A stretch of 64,000 nt of DNA from Balneolaceae bacterium. Lineage in GTDB: Bacteria; Bacteroidota; Rhodothermia; Balneolales; Balneolaceae. A program made the translations under genes and the position numbers. Below, one piece after another: positions 1 through 8,560 of the stretch (the stretch's first letter is position 1; the number at the start of each line of letters is the position of its first letter). Under the pieces are notes generated by a model. It did no database searches. It worked only from the letters and a program-made list of their open reading frames with translations, and was not told where the DNA came from. The stretch lies in NCBI GenBank assembly GCA_017640605.1, contig JAEPQH010000007.1:1-64000 (forward strand). Direction: 5' to 3'.

Positions 1-321
1 AACGATTTGCGACCTTAATGCGCTCACAGTAAGACTGTATTTTTTCATGGATTAGTGTTTATGTGGATAAATAAGCACTTCGTGGTTAGTAATTCAGCCA
101 CTAAAACAAATTTAAGCTAATTCTCAACTGGGCAGACTCATCGTTATCACTCTGAGTGACTGATTTCTCGAAGAAGTTTGAGGTAGTCCGCACAAGCTAT
201 TCGTCTGTCGGGCAAACGCCCGGCTGATGGAATCCCGCAAAAGGCTCTTAAATTCTGTTGTACTTAATTGCTGATTTTGTTAGCCTTGCTTGCGTTCCAG
301 AACATCAAGAAACGGGGAAAA
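1..321. other. upstream region without a recognisable gene
   Basis: All three forward frames hit stops within the first 60 bases and I recognise no protein, tRNA or rRNA here. One compact hairpin is visible at 207-224 (7-bp stem including one G-T pair, 4-base loop), with no T-run after it, so it is not a classical terminator. The region presumably holds the promoter of the restriction enzyme gene that starts at 322. Confidence 0.5.
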
Positions 322-3300
322 ATGAAAAAAGTACGGCAATCGATCAATAAGGCATGGTTAAAGGTTAAACCCAACCGAAGCGATATCGATTGCTTTAAGC
401 GAAATCTGATTCAATTAATTGATCGGATAAACGAAAATGAGTCGGAAGAGCACCACAAAAAGCTGGTGTCCGATTTTTTGGAAGAAACCTACTATCGTGG
501 CAAGCATTACATAAATACCAAAGGGCGTAGCGATCAGGTAATACATAACGGTAAAGAGCCGGAAAGTAACGTTGGCGTAATTATTGAAGCCAAAAAGCCG
601 ACCAATCAGTCCGAGATGCTTTCAAAAAGCAACATCAACACCAAAGCCTTTCAGGAGTTGTTGCTATACTATCTGAGGGATCGCATCACCCACAAAAACC
701 TTGGAATTAAACACTTAATCGCCACCAATATGTACGAGTGGTTTGTGTTTGATGCCAACACTTTCGAAAAAGCGTTTGCGAAGAATAAAAAACTGCTTAA
801 ACAGTTTGAGGAATTTGAAGCAGATCGTCTTTCGGGCACAACCACCGATTTTTTTTATAAGGAAATTGCCCAGCCTTTTATCGAAGAAGTAAAAGATACC
901 ATCGAATATACTTGGTTCGATATCCGCACGTACGATAAACCGTTGCGTAACAACAACAAAAAGGACGATGCAAAACTAATTGCCCTCTACAAGTTTTTCT
1001 CGCCGGAACATCTGCTAAAGCTGCCGTTCGCCAACGACAGTAATTCGCTCGACAATCGTTTTTACAAAGAACTGCTGCACTTGATTGGGTTGGAAGAAGT
1101 GAAAGACGGTGGCAAGAAAGTGATTCAGCGCCCAAAAAAGGAAGATCGCAATTCTGGTTCTTTGCTCGAAAATACCATCGATCATCTGGAAAGCAGAGAT
1201 AAACTCAGCCGATTAAGCAACAGTGCATCATTTGGGTCTACAAAAGAAGAACGTTTGTTTAATGTGGGATTAGAGCTTTGCATCACCTGGGTGAATCGCA
1301 TACTGTTTCTGAAATTATTGGAAGCCCAGCTAATTAGTTACCACAAAGGAAATGCTGAATTTTCTTTCCTTAATATGAAATTCATAAAAGATTATGATGA
1401 GCTGGACACGCTCTTTTTTGAAGTGCTGGCGGTAAAAGTTGAGCAAAGAGATCGAGAACGGCTGAAACGCTTTCTCCATGTTCCGTACTTGAATAGCTCT
1501 TTATTTGAGCCCACCGATTTGGAACACGATACGCTGTTCATCAGCAATTTGGCGGATAATCGATCGCTTCCCATCATTAGTGGAACGGTGTTGAAAGGGG
1601 AGAAGGGTAAAAAACGTACCGGCGAATTAAGTGCACTTGAGTATTTATTCGCTTTTTTGGATGCCTACGACTTCAGCAGCGAAGGTGGTGAGGATATTCA
1701 AGAGGATAACAAAACACTGATCAACGCCTCGGTGCTTGGACTCATTTTCGAGAAAATAAACGGCTATAAAGATGGCTCGTTCTTTACGCCCGGCTTCATC
1801 ACCATGTATATGTGTAGGGAAACTATTCGTCGCGCTGTGGTTCAAAAGTTTAACGAGGTGAAGGGCTGGAAGTGTTCCAACTTTTCGGAACTAAAAGAAG
1901 ATCTGGCCGACTATATCCACGAAAACGACCGAATTAAAGCTCGCCAAGAAGCCAATGCTATCATAAACAGTCTCAAAATTTGCGATCCGGCAGTGGGATC
2001 GGGCCATTTCTTGGTATCGGCACTGAATGAGTTGTTGTCGGTAAAAGCCGATCTTAAAATTTTGGTAGACCGAGAGGGCGAGCGACTTTCTTCCTATGAA
2101 ATTACCATAGAGAACGACGAATTGATTGTTACCGATTTGGATAATGTGTTATTCGAATATCATCCCGAAAGCAAAGAAAGCCAACGCGTACAGGAAACGC
2201 TGTTCCACGAAAAGCAAACCCTCATCGAAAACTGCCTGTTTGGGGTAGATATCAATCCCAACTCAGTAAAAATCTGCCGCCTCCGTTTGTGGATTGAGCT
2301 GCTGAAGCATGCGTATTACCATAGTCATTCAGAACCCGATTCATCGGGTGAAGAATCTGCCCAAGCTGATAACAAACAAAACTCGTCAACTAGGGTACTC
2401 GAAACCCTGCCCAACATCGACATCAACATAAAAACGGGGAACTCGTTAATTAGCCGCTTTGCGCTGGATGCCGATTTAAAAGATGCGTTGAAAAAAAGTA
2501 AGTGGAGCATAGAAAGTTACCGAGCCGCTGTACAAAGTTACCGCACCGCCCGCAACAAAGACGAAAAGCGAGAAATGCTGCGCTTGATGGAAGATATTAA
2601 AGGCGATTTTCGCACCGAAATTCAGCGCAATGATCCCAAAGTGGTAAAGCTGAAAAAGCTAAGCGACGAGTTAGTAGTGCATACCACCCAAACGAGTATG
2701 TTCGACCAAACAGCGAAAGAGAAAAAGGCGTGGCAGAAAACTACCGAAAAACTCACCCAAGCCATTGCCAAGCTGGAAACCGAGATTGAAGAAATAAAGA
2801 ACAACAAGATTTTTGAAAACGCCTTTGAATGGCGTTTCGAATTCCCCGAAGTGCTGAACGAACAAGGCGACTTTGTGGGCTTTGATGTGGTGATTGGGAA
2901 TCCGCCGTATATCCGTCAGGAGGAATTCAAGGAGATTAAACCCTACTTACAAACGCACTATGCCTCCTACGCAGGAACCGCCGATATTTATGTGTATTTT
3001 GTGGAGCGTGGTTTCCAGAACATGAAGCAGGGCGGACAGTTTACCTATATCATTCCCAATAAATGGATGCGTGCAGGATATGGAAAGAGTCTCAGAAACT
3101 ACCTGAAAGAACAGAAACTGAACACCATTCTTGATTTTGGCGACCTTCCTGTGTTTGAAGAAGCCACAACCTATCCTTGTATTCTGGGAGCAGAGAAAAC
3201 AAATCCTTCTAACCGTTTTGAAGCACTGAATGTGGAATCGCTGGACTTCCCAGAAGGTTTAAATCGATTTGTTGAACAGCATAAAATGGACATGTTAGCA

Positions 3301-4164
3301 GATGAACTCCCCGATCATGGCTGGACGTTAACCAGTGCCAAAGAACAGCGATTGATAGCCAAACTGAAAAACAAAGGAACATCATTAGGGGAATATGTTG
3401 ATGGGAAAATATTCTATGGGATAAAAACCGGATACAACAAAGCATTTGTGATTGATGAGGAAACCAAAGATCAATTGATTGCTGAGGATACGGGTTGCAC
3501 TGACATCATCAAACCGTTTTTGGCGGGAAAGGAAATCAAGAGATATCAACAGCCAGAAGCCAATAATTATCTCATTCTTTTTAAAAATGGAGATACAAAA
3601 AATTGGTTTGGAGAGTTAAAAGAAGATGAAGCTTGGGAGAAGCTATGTGATAAATATCCCTCGATCACTACTTATTTAATACAGTTTGTAGAGCCGGCAA
3701 AGAAACGATATGATCAGGGTGAATATTGGTGGGAGTTACGAGCTTGTGCTTATTATGATGAATTTGAGAAACCGAAGATTATGCTTCCAGACATTTCAAT
3801 TCGATGTGAAGCACTTATGGATAATGAGGATGGGTTTTATTGTGCTAATACCGCTTACATCATTCCTGGATTGAGTTTGAATGACTTAGGTCAGCTAAAC
3901 TCAAAACTAATTCTATTCTTTTATTCAAATCTTACTCAGACTATTCGCGGTGGTTACTTTAGATTTATCAGGCAATATCTTGAACAGATTCCTTTCATTA
4001 AAACAGATAAAATTGAATCCAAAGTCACCGAAATCCTATCCCTAAAAAAAGAAAACCCACAGGCGGATACGAGTAAGTTAGAGGCGGAAATTGATCAAAT
4101 GGTGTACGAGTTGTACGGGCTTAGTGAGGAGGAAATTGCGATTGTGGAAAGTAGTTTTGAGTGA
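322..4164 (+). CDS. fused type IIG-like restriction-modification enzyme (Eco57I-type methylase)
   Basis: This single chain of 1280 residues should both cut DNA and methylate adenine. Near the N-terminus there is a PD-(D/E)xK nuclease pattern: Asp71, then Glu89-Ala-Lys91 after a hydrophobic strand. Methyltransferase motif I (DPAVGSGHF) lies near residue 555 and catalytic motif IV (NPPY) near residue 860. The remaining 400 residues would hold the target-recognition region. The order nuclease, helical part, N6-adenine methylase, specificity domain is that of type IIG / Eco57I-family enzymes, and no separate M or S gene is present. I start it at the ATG at 322, after GGGGAAAA; the longer frame from a TTG at 268 adds 18 residues that look like chance. 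The frame is intact, so the enzyme may be active. Confidence 0.88.
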   Translation: MKKVRQSINKAWLKVKPNRSDIDCFKRNLIQLIDRINENESEEHHKKLVSDFLEETYYRGKHYINTKGRSDQVIHNGKEPESNVGVIIEAKKPTNQSEMLSKSNINTKAFQELLLYYLRDRITHKNLGIKHLIATNMYEWFVFDANTFEKAFAKNKKLLKQFEEFEADRLSGTTTDFFYKEIAQPFIEEVKDTIEYTWFDIRTYDKPLRNNNKKDDAKLIALYKFFSPEHLLKLPFANDSNSLDNRFYKELLHLIGLEEVKDGGKKVIQRPKKEDRNSGSLLENTIDHLESRDKLSRLSNSASFGSTKEERLFNVGLELCITWVNRILFLKLLEAQLISYHKGNAEFSFLNMKFIKDYDELDTLFFEVLAVKVEQRDRERLKRFLHVPYLNSSLFEPTDLEHDTLFISNLADNRSLPIISGTVLKGEKGKKRTGELSALEYLFAFLDAYDFSSEGGEDIQEDNKTLINASVLGLIFEKINGYKDGSFFTPGFITMYMCRETIRRAVVQKFNEVKGWKCSNFSELKEDLADYIHENDRIKARQEANAIINSLKICDPAVGSGHFLVSALNELLSVKADLKILVDREGERLSSYEITIENDELIVTDLDNVLFEYHPESKESQRVQETLFHEKQTLIENCLFGVDINPNSVKICRLRLWIELLKHAYYHSHSEPDSSGEESAQADNKQNSSTRVLETLPNIDINIKTGNSLISRFALDADLKDALKKSKWSIESYRAAVQSYRTARNKDEKREMLRLMEDIKGDFRTEIQRNDPKVVKLKKLSDELVVHTTQTSMFDQTAKEKKAWQKTTEKLTQAIAKLETEIEEIKNNKIFENAFEWRFEFPEVLNEQGDFVGFDVVIGNPPYIRQEEFKEIKPYLQTHYASYAGTADIYVYFVERGFQNMKQGGQFTYIIPNKWMRAGYGKSLRNYLKEQKLNTILDFGDLPVFEEATTYPCILGAEKTNPSNRFEALNVESLDFPEGLNRFVEQHKMDMLADELPDHGWTLTSAKEQRLIAKLKNKGTSLGEYVDGKIFYGIKTGYNKAFVIDEETKDQLIAEDTGCTDIIKPFLAGKEIKRYQQPEANNYLILFKNGDTKNWFGELKEDEAWEKLCDKYPSITTYLIQFVEPAKKRYDQGEYWWELRACAYYDEFEKPKIMLPDISIRCEALMDNEDGFYCANTAYIIPGLSLNDLGQLNSKLILFFYSNLTQTIRGGYFRFIRQYLEQIPFIKTDKIESKVTEILSLKKENPQADTSKLEAEIDQMVYELYGLSEEEIAIVESSFE

Positions 4165-4174
4165 TGAGTTTTGA
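4031..4174 (+). repeat. intact copy of duplicated restriction-gene tail
   Basis: This stretch, the last 45 codons of the restriction gene plus 10 bases, is the parent of a decayed copy at 5352-5452. The copies match closely at both ends; the second lacks 42 bases (4105-4146 here) lying between short direct repeats. Confidence 0.75.
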
Positions 4175-4210
4175 GTGTTTAGTGTTTAGTGTTGAGTGTT
4201 TAGTTTTTCT
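4147..4210 (+). repeat. short degenerate tandem repeats after the restriction gene
   Basis: The end of the gene and the bases after it are built from repeated units of the type TGAGTG / TTTAGTG / TTTGAGTG. The first 25 bases after position 4150 recur exactly at 5428-5452. The rest of the gap to 4379 is AT-rich, with repeated words (ATTAAGAAT twice, AGGAATG twice) and no gene. Confidence 0.6.
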
Positions 4211-4379
4211 TGCAGGGATGCTTTTGGCAGTGTTTTGAGTTGATCTATTAAGAATGGTTCAATGATCAATTAAGAATAAGGAATGATTTAATTAGGAATG
4301 GGGAGTTCGGAATATTCAACATACAATAAGCAAGATTCAATGTCAGTGAGCAGTTTAGGTTTCATGAATTGTTAAAAGT

Positions 4380-5225
4380 ATGATCCGGGAGTTAATTATA
4401 TATGCAGATGAATCGGTAAAGAAAGGCGAATATTTTTCGAACTTCTATGGTGGAGTACTTATAAGAAGCAAAGACCTTAAAGAAGTTGAGGATGGCTTAC
4501 TAGAAAAAGCAGAGGAATTACATTTACATAATGAGCTAAAATGGCAAAAGGTTACGGCTCAGTATTTGGACAAATACCAAGAGATGATGAAGCTCTTTTT
4601 CGAGCTTATAGCAAACGATAAAGTGAAGCTTCGTATCATGTTTACCCAAAATAATATCGAAGCGATTGGCATTGATGCTTACCAAAAAGAACATGAGTAT
4701 TTCCTGCTATACTATCAATTTATAAAACATGCTTTTGGATTGCGACATATCCCCAATCAAGCAGAGCCTATTAAACTCAGAATCTACTTTGACAAGTTAC
4801 CCGATACTAAAGAAAAAGTGAGTTTATTTAAATCCCATATCATTTCGTTGAATAAATATCCTGATTTTAGAAATAAGAAGATTCAAATACTTGCCGACCA
4901 GGTTACAGATGTGGATTCCAAACAGCGTATTATCATGCAATGTACAGATATTGTTCTTGGGGCAATTCAATTTAGGTTGAATAATCTGCATTTGATTAAA
5001 CCTGAGGGGTCTAAAAGACGTGGTAAAAGAACGATTGCGAAAGAGAAGCTTTATAAATTTATAAATCGAGAAATTCGCAAAATATATCCGGGTTTTAACA
5101 TTGGTATAACTACCGGAATAAATGGAGAGAGTCGGAACAGATGGATTCACCCATACCGGCATTGGAATTTTACACCTTCTAATTACAAAAGAGATGATTC
5201 GAAAACCAAAAAAAATGCCCCGTAG
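4380..5225 (+). CDS. DUF3800 domain protein
   Basis: This 281-residue protein has the hallmark start of the DUF3800 family: a hydrophobic strand leading into Asp10-Glu11-Ser12, followed by a GGVLI strand and an E-L-K-W segment. A later strand ends in Asp (YFDKLP), and the central part has a conserved DIVLGAIQF helix. DUF3800 proteins are predicted to have an RNase H-like fold and are often found near defence genes; their biochemical role is not established. The start has no Shine-Dalgarno sequence, as is common in this group. The gene lies directly behind a restriction enzyme and between two copies of that enzyme's tail, so it was probably gained as part of a defence island. Its last codons form the left arm of a hairpin (see 5212-5289). 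Confidence 0.8.
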   Translation: MIRELIIYADESVKKGEYFSNFYGGVLIRSKDLKEVEDGLLEKAEELHLHNELKWQKVTAQYLDKYQEMMKLFFELIANDKVKLRIMFTQNNIEAIGIDAYQKEHEYFLLYYQFIKHAFGLRHIPNQAEPIKLRIYFDKLPDTKEKVSLFKSHIISLNKYPDFRNKKIQILADQVTDVDSKQRIIMQCTDIVLGAIQFRLNNLHLIKPEGSKRRGKRTIAKEKLYKFINREIRKIYPGFNIGITTGINGESRNRWIHPYRHWNFTPSNYKRDDSKTKKNAP

Positions 5226-5289
5226 CTGCTATGAAATTCTTTTCGTATCCCAAGTGGAACTTAGGACTTCGCAACGTACAGGGCATTTT
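5212..5289 (+). ncRNA. structured RNA candidate overlapping the end of the DUF3800 gene
   Basis: The arms 5212-5224 and 5277-5289 pair over 13 positions with one mismatch. Inside, 5225-5229 can pair with 5271-5275 (one mismatch), 5233-5235 with 5268-5270, and a terminal hairpin forms from 5248-5255 and 5259-5266 around a 3-base loop (one mismatch). This nested structure is larger than a normal terminator and no long T-run follows. Several families of structured RNAs are known to sit next to DUF3800 genes, which makes a partner RNA plausible. It could also be only a 3' stabiliser or weak terminator. Confidence 0.45.
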
Positions 5290-5351
5290 AATATAGGGTT
5301 ATTTTTGAAATCGTAACATTAGATTATTAATGTGCGCTGAGCAAATTCGGC

Positions 5352-5452
5352 AAATCCTATCCTTCAAAAAAGAAAACCCTCAGCTGATACGAGAAAATTA
5401 GCGGCGGGATTTGATCAGATGGTGGAGAGTAGTTTTGAGTGATGAGTTTTGA
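5352..5452 (+). pseudogene. decayed copy of the restriction gene 3' end
   Basis: This is a degraded second copy of 4031-4174. It begins with the codons for I-L-S-x-K-K-E-N-P-Q, then is frameshifted by a one-base loss and runs into a stop. It lacks a 42-base block relative to the intact gene, and its last 25 bases (5428-5452) are identical to 4150-4174. No start codon or upstream part of the gene is present. Confidence 0.75.
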
Positions 5453-5517
5453 TTTTTGAGTGATGCAGGTTAGTATCGGGTTATAATCCAATAAATGTGT
5501 AAAATCGGTTAATTAGC

Positions 5518-5658
5518 CTATATGTTTATTTTGCCGTTTTTTAAAATGCGAACGAATAACCAATCACGAAAACGAATAAAGTATTTAATATCATCTTCGT
5601 GTTTTAGCCCTTCATAAATATTCCATTTCCAAGGGCGCTCATTCGTGCGTATTTCTTT
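5518..5658 (-). pseudogene. coding-like orphan fragment, no start codon
   Basis: On the minus strand a 46-codon open stretch reads like a real protein end: a tryptophan-rich motif (RPWKWNIYEGL), then an acidic and aromatic helix (HEDDIKYFIRF), then RDWLFVRILKNG, then a stop. There is no ATG, GTG or TTG in frame before the upstream stop. It lies next to the decayed restriction-gene tail, so I read it as a remnant of a lost gene. I do not recognise the family. Confidence 0.35.
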
Positions 5659-5659
5659 T

Positions 5660-5667
5660 TATCTTTG
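5660..5667 (+). promoter_or_regulatory. possible -7 box (TAnnTTTG) of the aguB promoter
   Basis: TATCTTTG fits the Bacteroidota -7 consensus TAnnTTTG. It ends 4 bases before the aguB ATG, so transcription would begin at or near the start codon, giving a leaderless mRNA. I see no clear -33 TTG at the usual distance. Confidence 0.3.
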
Positions 5668-5671
5668 AAGC

Positions 5672-6556
5672 ATGAAGAAAAAAAACGTACACGTTGCTTT
5701 AGTGCAAATGAGCTGTTCTCCCGATCCTGAGGAGAATATGACCAAAGTAGAACAGGAAATTAGAGCTGCAGCCGATCAGGGCGCGCAAATTATTTGTTTA
5801 CAGGAATTATTCCGATCACTCTATTTTTGTGATGTAGAAGATTACGATAATTTTGCCCTCGCCGAATCTATTCCGGGTCCAACAACCGATCGCTTTTCTG
5901 TATTAGCCAAAGAACTGGAACTGGTGATCATTGCTTCACTATTCGAAAAAAGAACAGCCGGGATTTATCACAATACAACTGCGGTGATCGATGCTGACGG
6001 TTCCTATCTGGGTAAATATCGAAAAATGCATATACCCGACGATCCCGGTTATTTCGAGAAATTTTATTTCACCCCGGGTGATATGGGATATAAAGTGTTC
6101 AATACTAAGTACGCGAAAATTGGCGTGCTCATTTGCTGGGATCAATGGTATCCCGAAGCGGCACGACTCACAGCGATGAAAGGGGCCGACTTTTTATTTT
6201 ATCCAACAGCAATCGGCTGGCATAAAGATCAGGACGAGCAAACGAATGCAGAGCAGCTAAATGCATGGCAAACGATTCAGAAATCGCACTCCGTTGCTAA
6301 TGGAATTCCCGTTGTTTCGGTGAATCGTACCGGCATCGAAGGGGAGATGAAGTTCTGGGGTAACTCATTTGTCACCAACAGTTTTGGTTATGTTACTTAT
6401 CAAGCACCCTCAAGTGAAGAAGTGACTAAAGTTGTAGCGTTAAACCTGAATGAATCGGATGAAAAAAGAACGCATTGGCCGTTTTTCAGAGATCGACGAA
6501 TTGATAGTTATGCTTCCATCACCAAACGATTTTTAGACGACGATGAATCTAATTGA
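5672..6556 (+). CDS. aguB: N-carbamoylputrescine amidase
   Basis: This cytosolic enzyme hydrolyses N-carbamoylputrescine to putrescine, CO2 and ammonia. It belongs to the nitrilase superfamily, and the catalytic triad is visible: Glu45 (LQELF), Lys118 (KYRKMHIPD) and Cys155 (LICWDQW). The 294-residue length, the YFTPG segment and the C-terminal motif with two adjacent arginines (RDRR) are typical of the AguB branch. The next gene, agmatine deiminase, overlaps it by 14 bases, and the two enzymes catalyse successive steps of the arginine decarboxylase route to putrescine. That coupling strongly supports this assignment over other nitrilases. No arginine decarboxylase is seen in the window. Confidence 0.95.
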   Translation: MKKKNVHVALVQMSCSPDPEENMTKVEQEIRAAADQGAQIICLQELFRSLYFCDVEDYDNFALAESIPGPTTDRFSVLAKELELVIIASLFEKRTAGIYHNTTAVIDADGSYLGKYRKMHIPDDPGYFEKFYFTPGDMGYKVFNTKYAKIGVLICWDQWYPEAARLTAMKGADFLFYPTAIGWHKDQDEQTNAEQLNAWQTIQKSHSVANGIPVVSVNRTGIEGEMKFWGNSFVTNSFGYVTYQAPSSEEVTKVVALNLNESDEKRTHWPFFRDRRIDSYASITKRFLDDDESN

Positions 6557-7622
6557 ACCGAAGGATAATGCCGGGTTAAAAACATTTGAGGGTATTCCTT
6601 CTGAGGACGGTTATTACTTCCCGGCGGAGTGGGCGCCTCACGAAGCTTGTTGGTTAAGTTGGCCGCATAATCGCGACACCTGGCCGGGTAAAATGGATAA
6701 AATCTGGACTGCATATTTGGAGTTTGTGAAGCTATTATCGCTAAGCGAAAAAGTGTTCATCAATGTGAATTCTCTCGAAATGGCGAAAAAGGCGCATTCG
6801 ATGATTTTTGCTCATGGTGCGGAAATGGATCAGGTATTCTTTTACTTGCATCCCACCAATGATGCTTGGTGCAGAGATCATGGACCGAGTTTTCTTATAA
6901 ATCAGAATCCATCAAAAGAAAAAATAATTGTGAATTGGGGATACAATGCCTGGGGAGGGAAATATCCCCCGTTTGATTTGGATAACGAAATCCCTAAAAA
7001 AGTAGCGACACACCTTGACCTGAAAATTGCCCAAGCCGGAATAATTATGGAAGGAGGTTCGGTAGATTTTAACGGCGAAGGTGCGTTGATTACTTCAGAA
7101 TCCTGTTTGCTGAATCCCAATCGAAATCCGGACTTATCCAAACCGGAGATTGAGCAAAAGCTAAAGAATTATTACGGGGTAGAAGAAGTACTATGGGTAA
7201 AAGATGGCATTGTTGGTGATGATACCGATGGCCACATCGACGATACCGTCCGATTTGTGAATCCTTCAACGGTAATCACGATGGTGGAAGCGAATACATC
7301 GGATGAAAATCATTCGATTTTAAAGGAGAACAGAGAAATTTTGGAGCAATTAACGGTTAGAAGCCATTCTCTAGAAATCGTTGATATTCAAATGCCGGAG
7401 CCTCTTTATTATGATGGCCAACAGTTACCGGCATCGTATGCCAATTTCTATATTTCGAATGAGCATGTGATTACTCCTATTTTTAACTCAAAGCACGATG
7501 AGCAGGCACTTTCAATCTTACAAGAATGCTTTCCTGATCGTAAAGTAGTAGGAATTGATTCAACGCATCTGGTGTGGGGCTTGGGGAGTTTTCATTGTTT
7601 GAGCCAACAACAACCGGTTTAA
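6543..7622 (+). CDS. aguA: agmatine deiminase
   Basis: This enzyme converts agmatine to N-carbamoylputrescine and ammonia, the step before AguB. The 359-residue protein is a member of the peptidyl-arginine deiminase-like family: it has the early E-W-x-P-H-E-A-x-W-L-x-W-P motif, a DAWCRDHGP segment, an EGGSVDFNG strand, a DDTDGHIDD acidic/His motif, and the nucleophile Cys352 in SFHCLSQQQP near the C-terminus. It starts inside the end of aguB (14-base overlap), implying translational coupling. A strong terminator follows at 7626-7651. Confidence 0.95.
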   Translation: MNLIEPKDNAGLKTFEGIPSEDGYYFPAEWAPHEACWLSWPHNRDTWPGKMDKIWTAYLEFVKLLSLSEKVFINVNSLEMAKKAHSMIFAHGAEMDQVFFYLHPTNDAWCRDHGPSFLINQNPSKEKIIVNWGYNAWGGKYPPFDLDNEIPKKVATHLDLKIAQAGIIMEGGSVDFNGEGALITSESCLLNPNRNPDLSKPEIEQKLKNYYGVEEVLWVKDGIVGDDTDGHIDDTVRFVNPSTVITMVEANTSDENHSILKENREILEQLTVRSHSLEIVDIQMPEPLYYDGQQLPASYANFYISNEHVITPIFNSKHDEQALSILQECFPDRKVVGIDSTHLVWGLGSFHCLSQQQPV

Positions 7623-7625
7623 CAA

Positions 7626-7651
7626 AAAAAGCTCACCGGAGTGAGCTTTTT
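7626..7651 (+). terminator. rho-independent terminator, probably bidirectional
   Basis: GCTCAC and GTGAGC (7631-7636 / 7641-7646) form a GC-rich stem with a 4-base loop, flanked by an A-run before and a T-run after. It ends the aguBA operon; the A-run also lets it serve the minus-strand SDR gene that stops at 7682. Confidence 0.9.
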
Positions 7652-7681
7652 GATGAAATAAGACTGATAAGTAAACTACAA

Positions 7682-8551
7682 TCAAGCTTTAGGGCCGTCC
7701 CAGTCTCCAACTCCCATGCCTTCAAGTCCGGCTTTTCGGATGGGTTCTGTGGCGTCGTTTAATGCCTGAAATCCGAAGTCTAACCCGGAAATGGTTCTAA
7801 GAGGACGTGTTCCTTTTTCCATATTGATGAGTTTTTCAAAATCATGCACTACCAACATCGGATCGGTAGGGGCGTTTTCATCTGCAAATAAACTCATCAC
7901 TTGTTGTTGGAATCCTTGCCCGAATTCAACCACATGTTGGTAGGCAGTTGCTGTTTCTGCATCGGATGGACTGGTCATGTTGGCAAAGAAATTTGTCTCG
8001 AAAGGACCCGGTTCCACAATTACTACATCGATGCCAATGGGAGCAAGTTCGTAGCGTAAAGCCTCGCTTAAGCCTTCTAATCCCCATTTGCTGGCATTGT
8101 ACACTCCAAAGCCCGGAAAGGCTGCTCGACCCGCAGTAGATGAAACCTGAATAATTAAACCGTCTTGTTTTTTTCTGAAAATTGGGAGTACGGCGTTTGT
8201 TACTCGTATGGGACCTGCAATATTAAGATCCAGTTGATTGAGCACTTCCTGTCCGCTAAAAGCTTCTACCGGTCCGCCATACCCTGAACCTGCGTTATTG
8301 ATGAGTACATCCAAATCGTCGATTTGTGAAACAGCTTTTTTGATGCTTTCATCATTTACAACATCAAGTTCGATTATTTCTATGGATAAGTCATGTTCTG
8401 AAGCAAAATCATTGAGCGCTTTAGCGGCATCTGCGTTTTTTGAGGTCACATTCCTCATCGTAGCGTAAATATGATGACCTTGCTGTGCTAAATATTTCGA
8501 GGCATCGAAACCAAATCCACTGCTGGTTCCTGTAATTAGTATTTTTTTCAT
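7682..8551 (-). CDS. short-chain dehydrogenase/reductase (classical SDR)
   Basis: This 289-residue NAD(P)H-dependent oxidoreductase has all classical SDR signatures: the cofactor loop TGTSSGFG (residues 7-14), the NNAG motif at 85-88, the active-site Ser138, and Tyr151-x-x-x-Lys155, followed by the PGPFxT motif. The substrate cannot be told from sequence. The next gene upstream on this strand (8731-9285) is separated by 179 bases rich in inverted repeats, so the SDR probably has its own promoter there. Confidence 0.9.
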   Translation of the reverse strand: MKKILITGTSSGFGFDASKYLAQQGHHIYATMRNVTSKNADAAKALNDFASEHDLSIEIIELDVVNDESIKKAVSQIDDLDVLINNAGSGYGGPVEAFSGQEVLNQLDLNIAGPIRVTNAVLPIFRKKQDGLIIQVSSTAGRAAFPGFGVYNASKWGLEGLSEALRYELAPIGIDVVIVEPGPFETNFFANMTSPSDAETATAYQHVVEFGQGFQQQVMSLFADENAPTDPMLVVHDFEKLINMEKGTRPLRTISGLDFGFQALNDATEPIRKAGLEGMGVGDWDGPKA

Positions 8552-8560
8552 AATTGATAG

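Noticed and set aside
1-267. Fragment of an rRNA or tRNA suggested by the GC-rich hairpin at 207-224
   Set aside because: No cloverleaf, CCA end or known rRNA motif can be read around it.
268-321. Longer start (TTG) for the restriction enzyme
   Set aside because: The 18 extra residues look random and the ATG at 322 follows a purine-rich stretch, so the shorter start is more likely.
4824-5162. 112-codon minus-strand frame within the DUF3800 gene
   Set aside because: Antisense shadow of the coding sequence; no start signal or recognisable domain.
5205-5295. Possible integron attC site after the DUF3800 gene
   Set aside because: The inverted repeat resembles one in size, but the core GTTRRRY / RYYYAAC boxes are absent and there is only one candidate cassette and no integrase.
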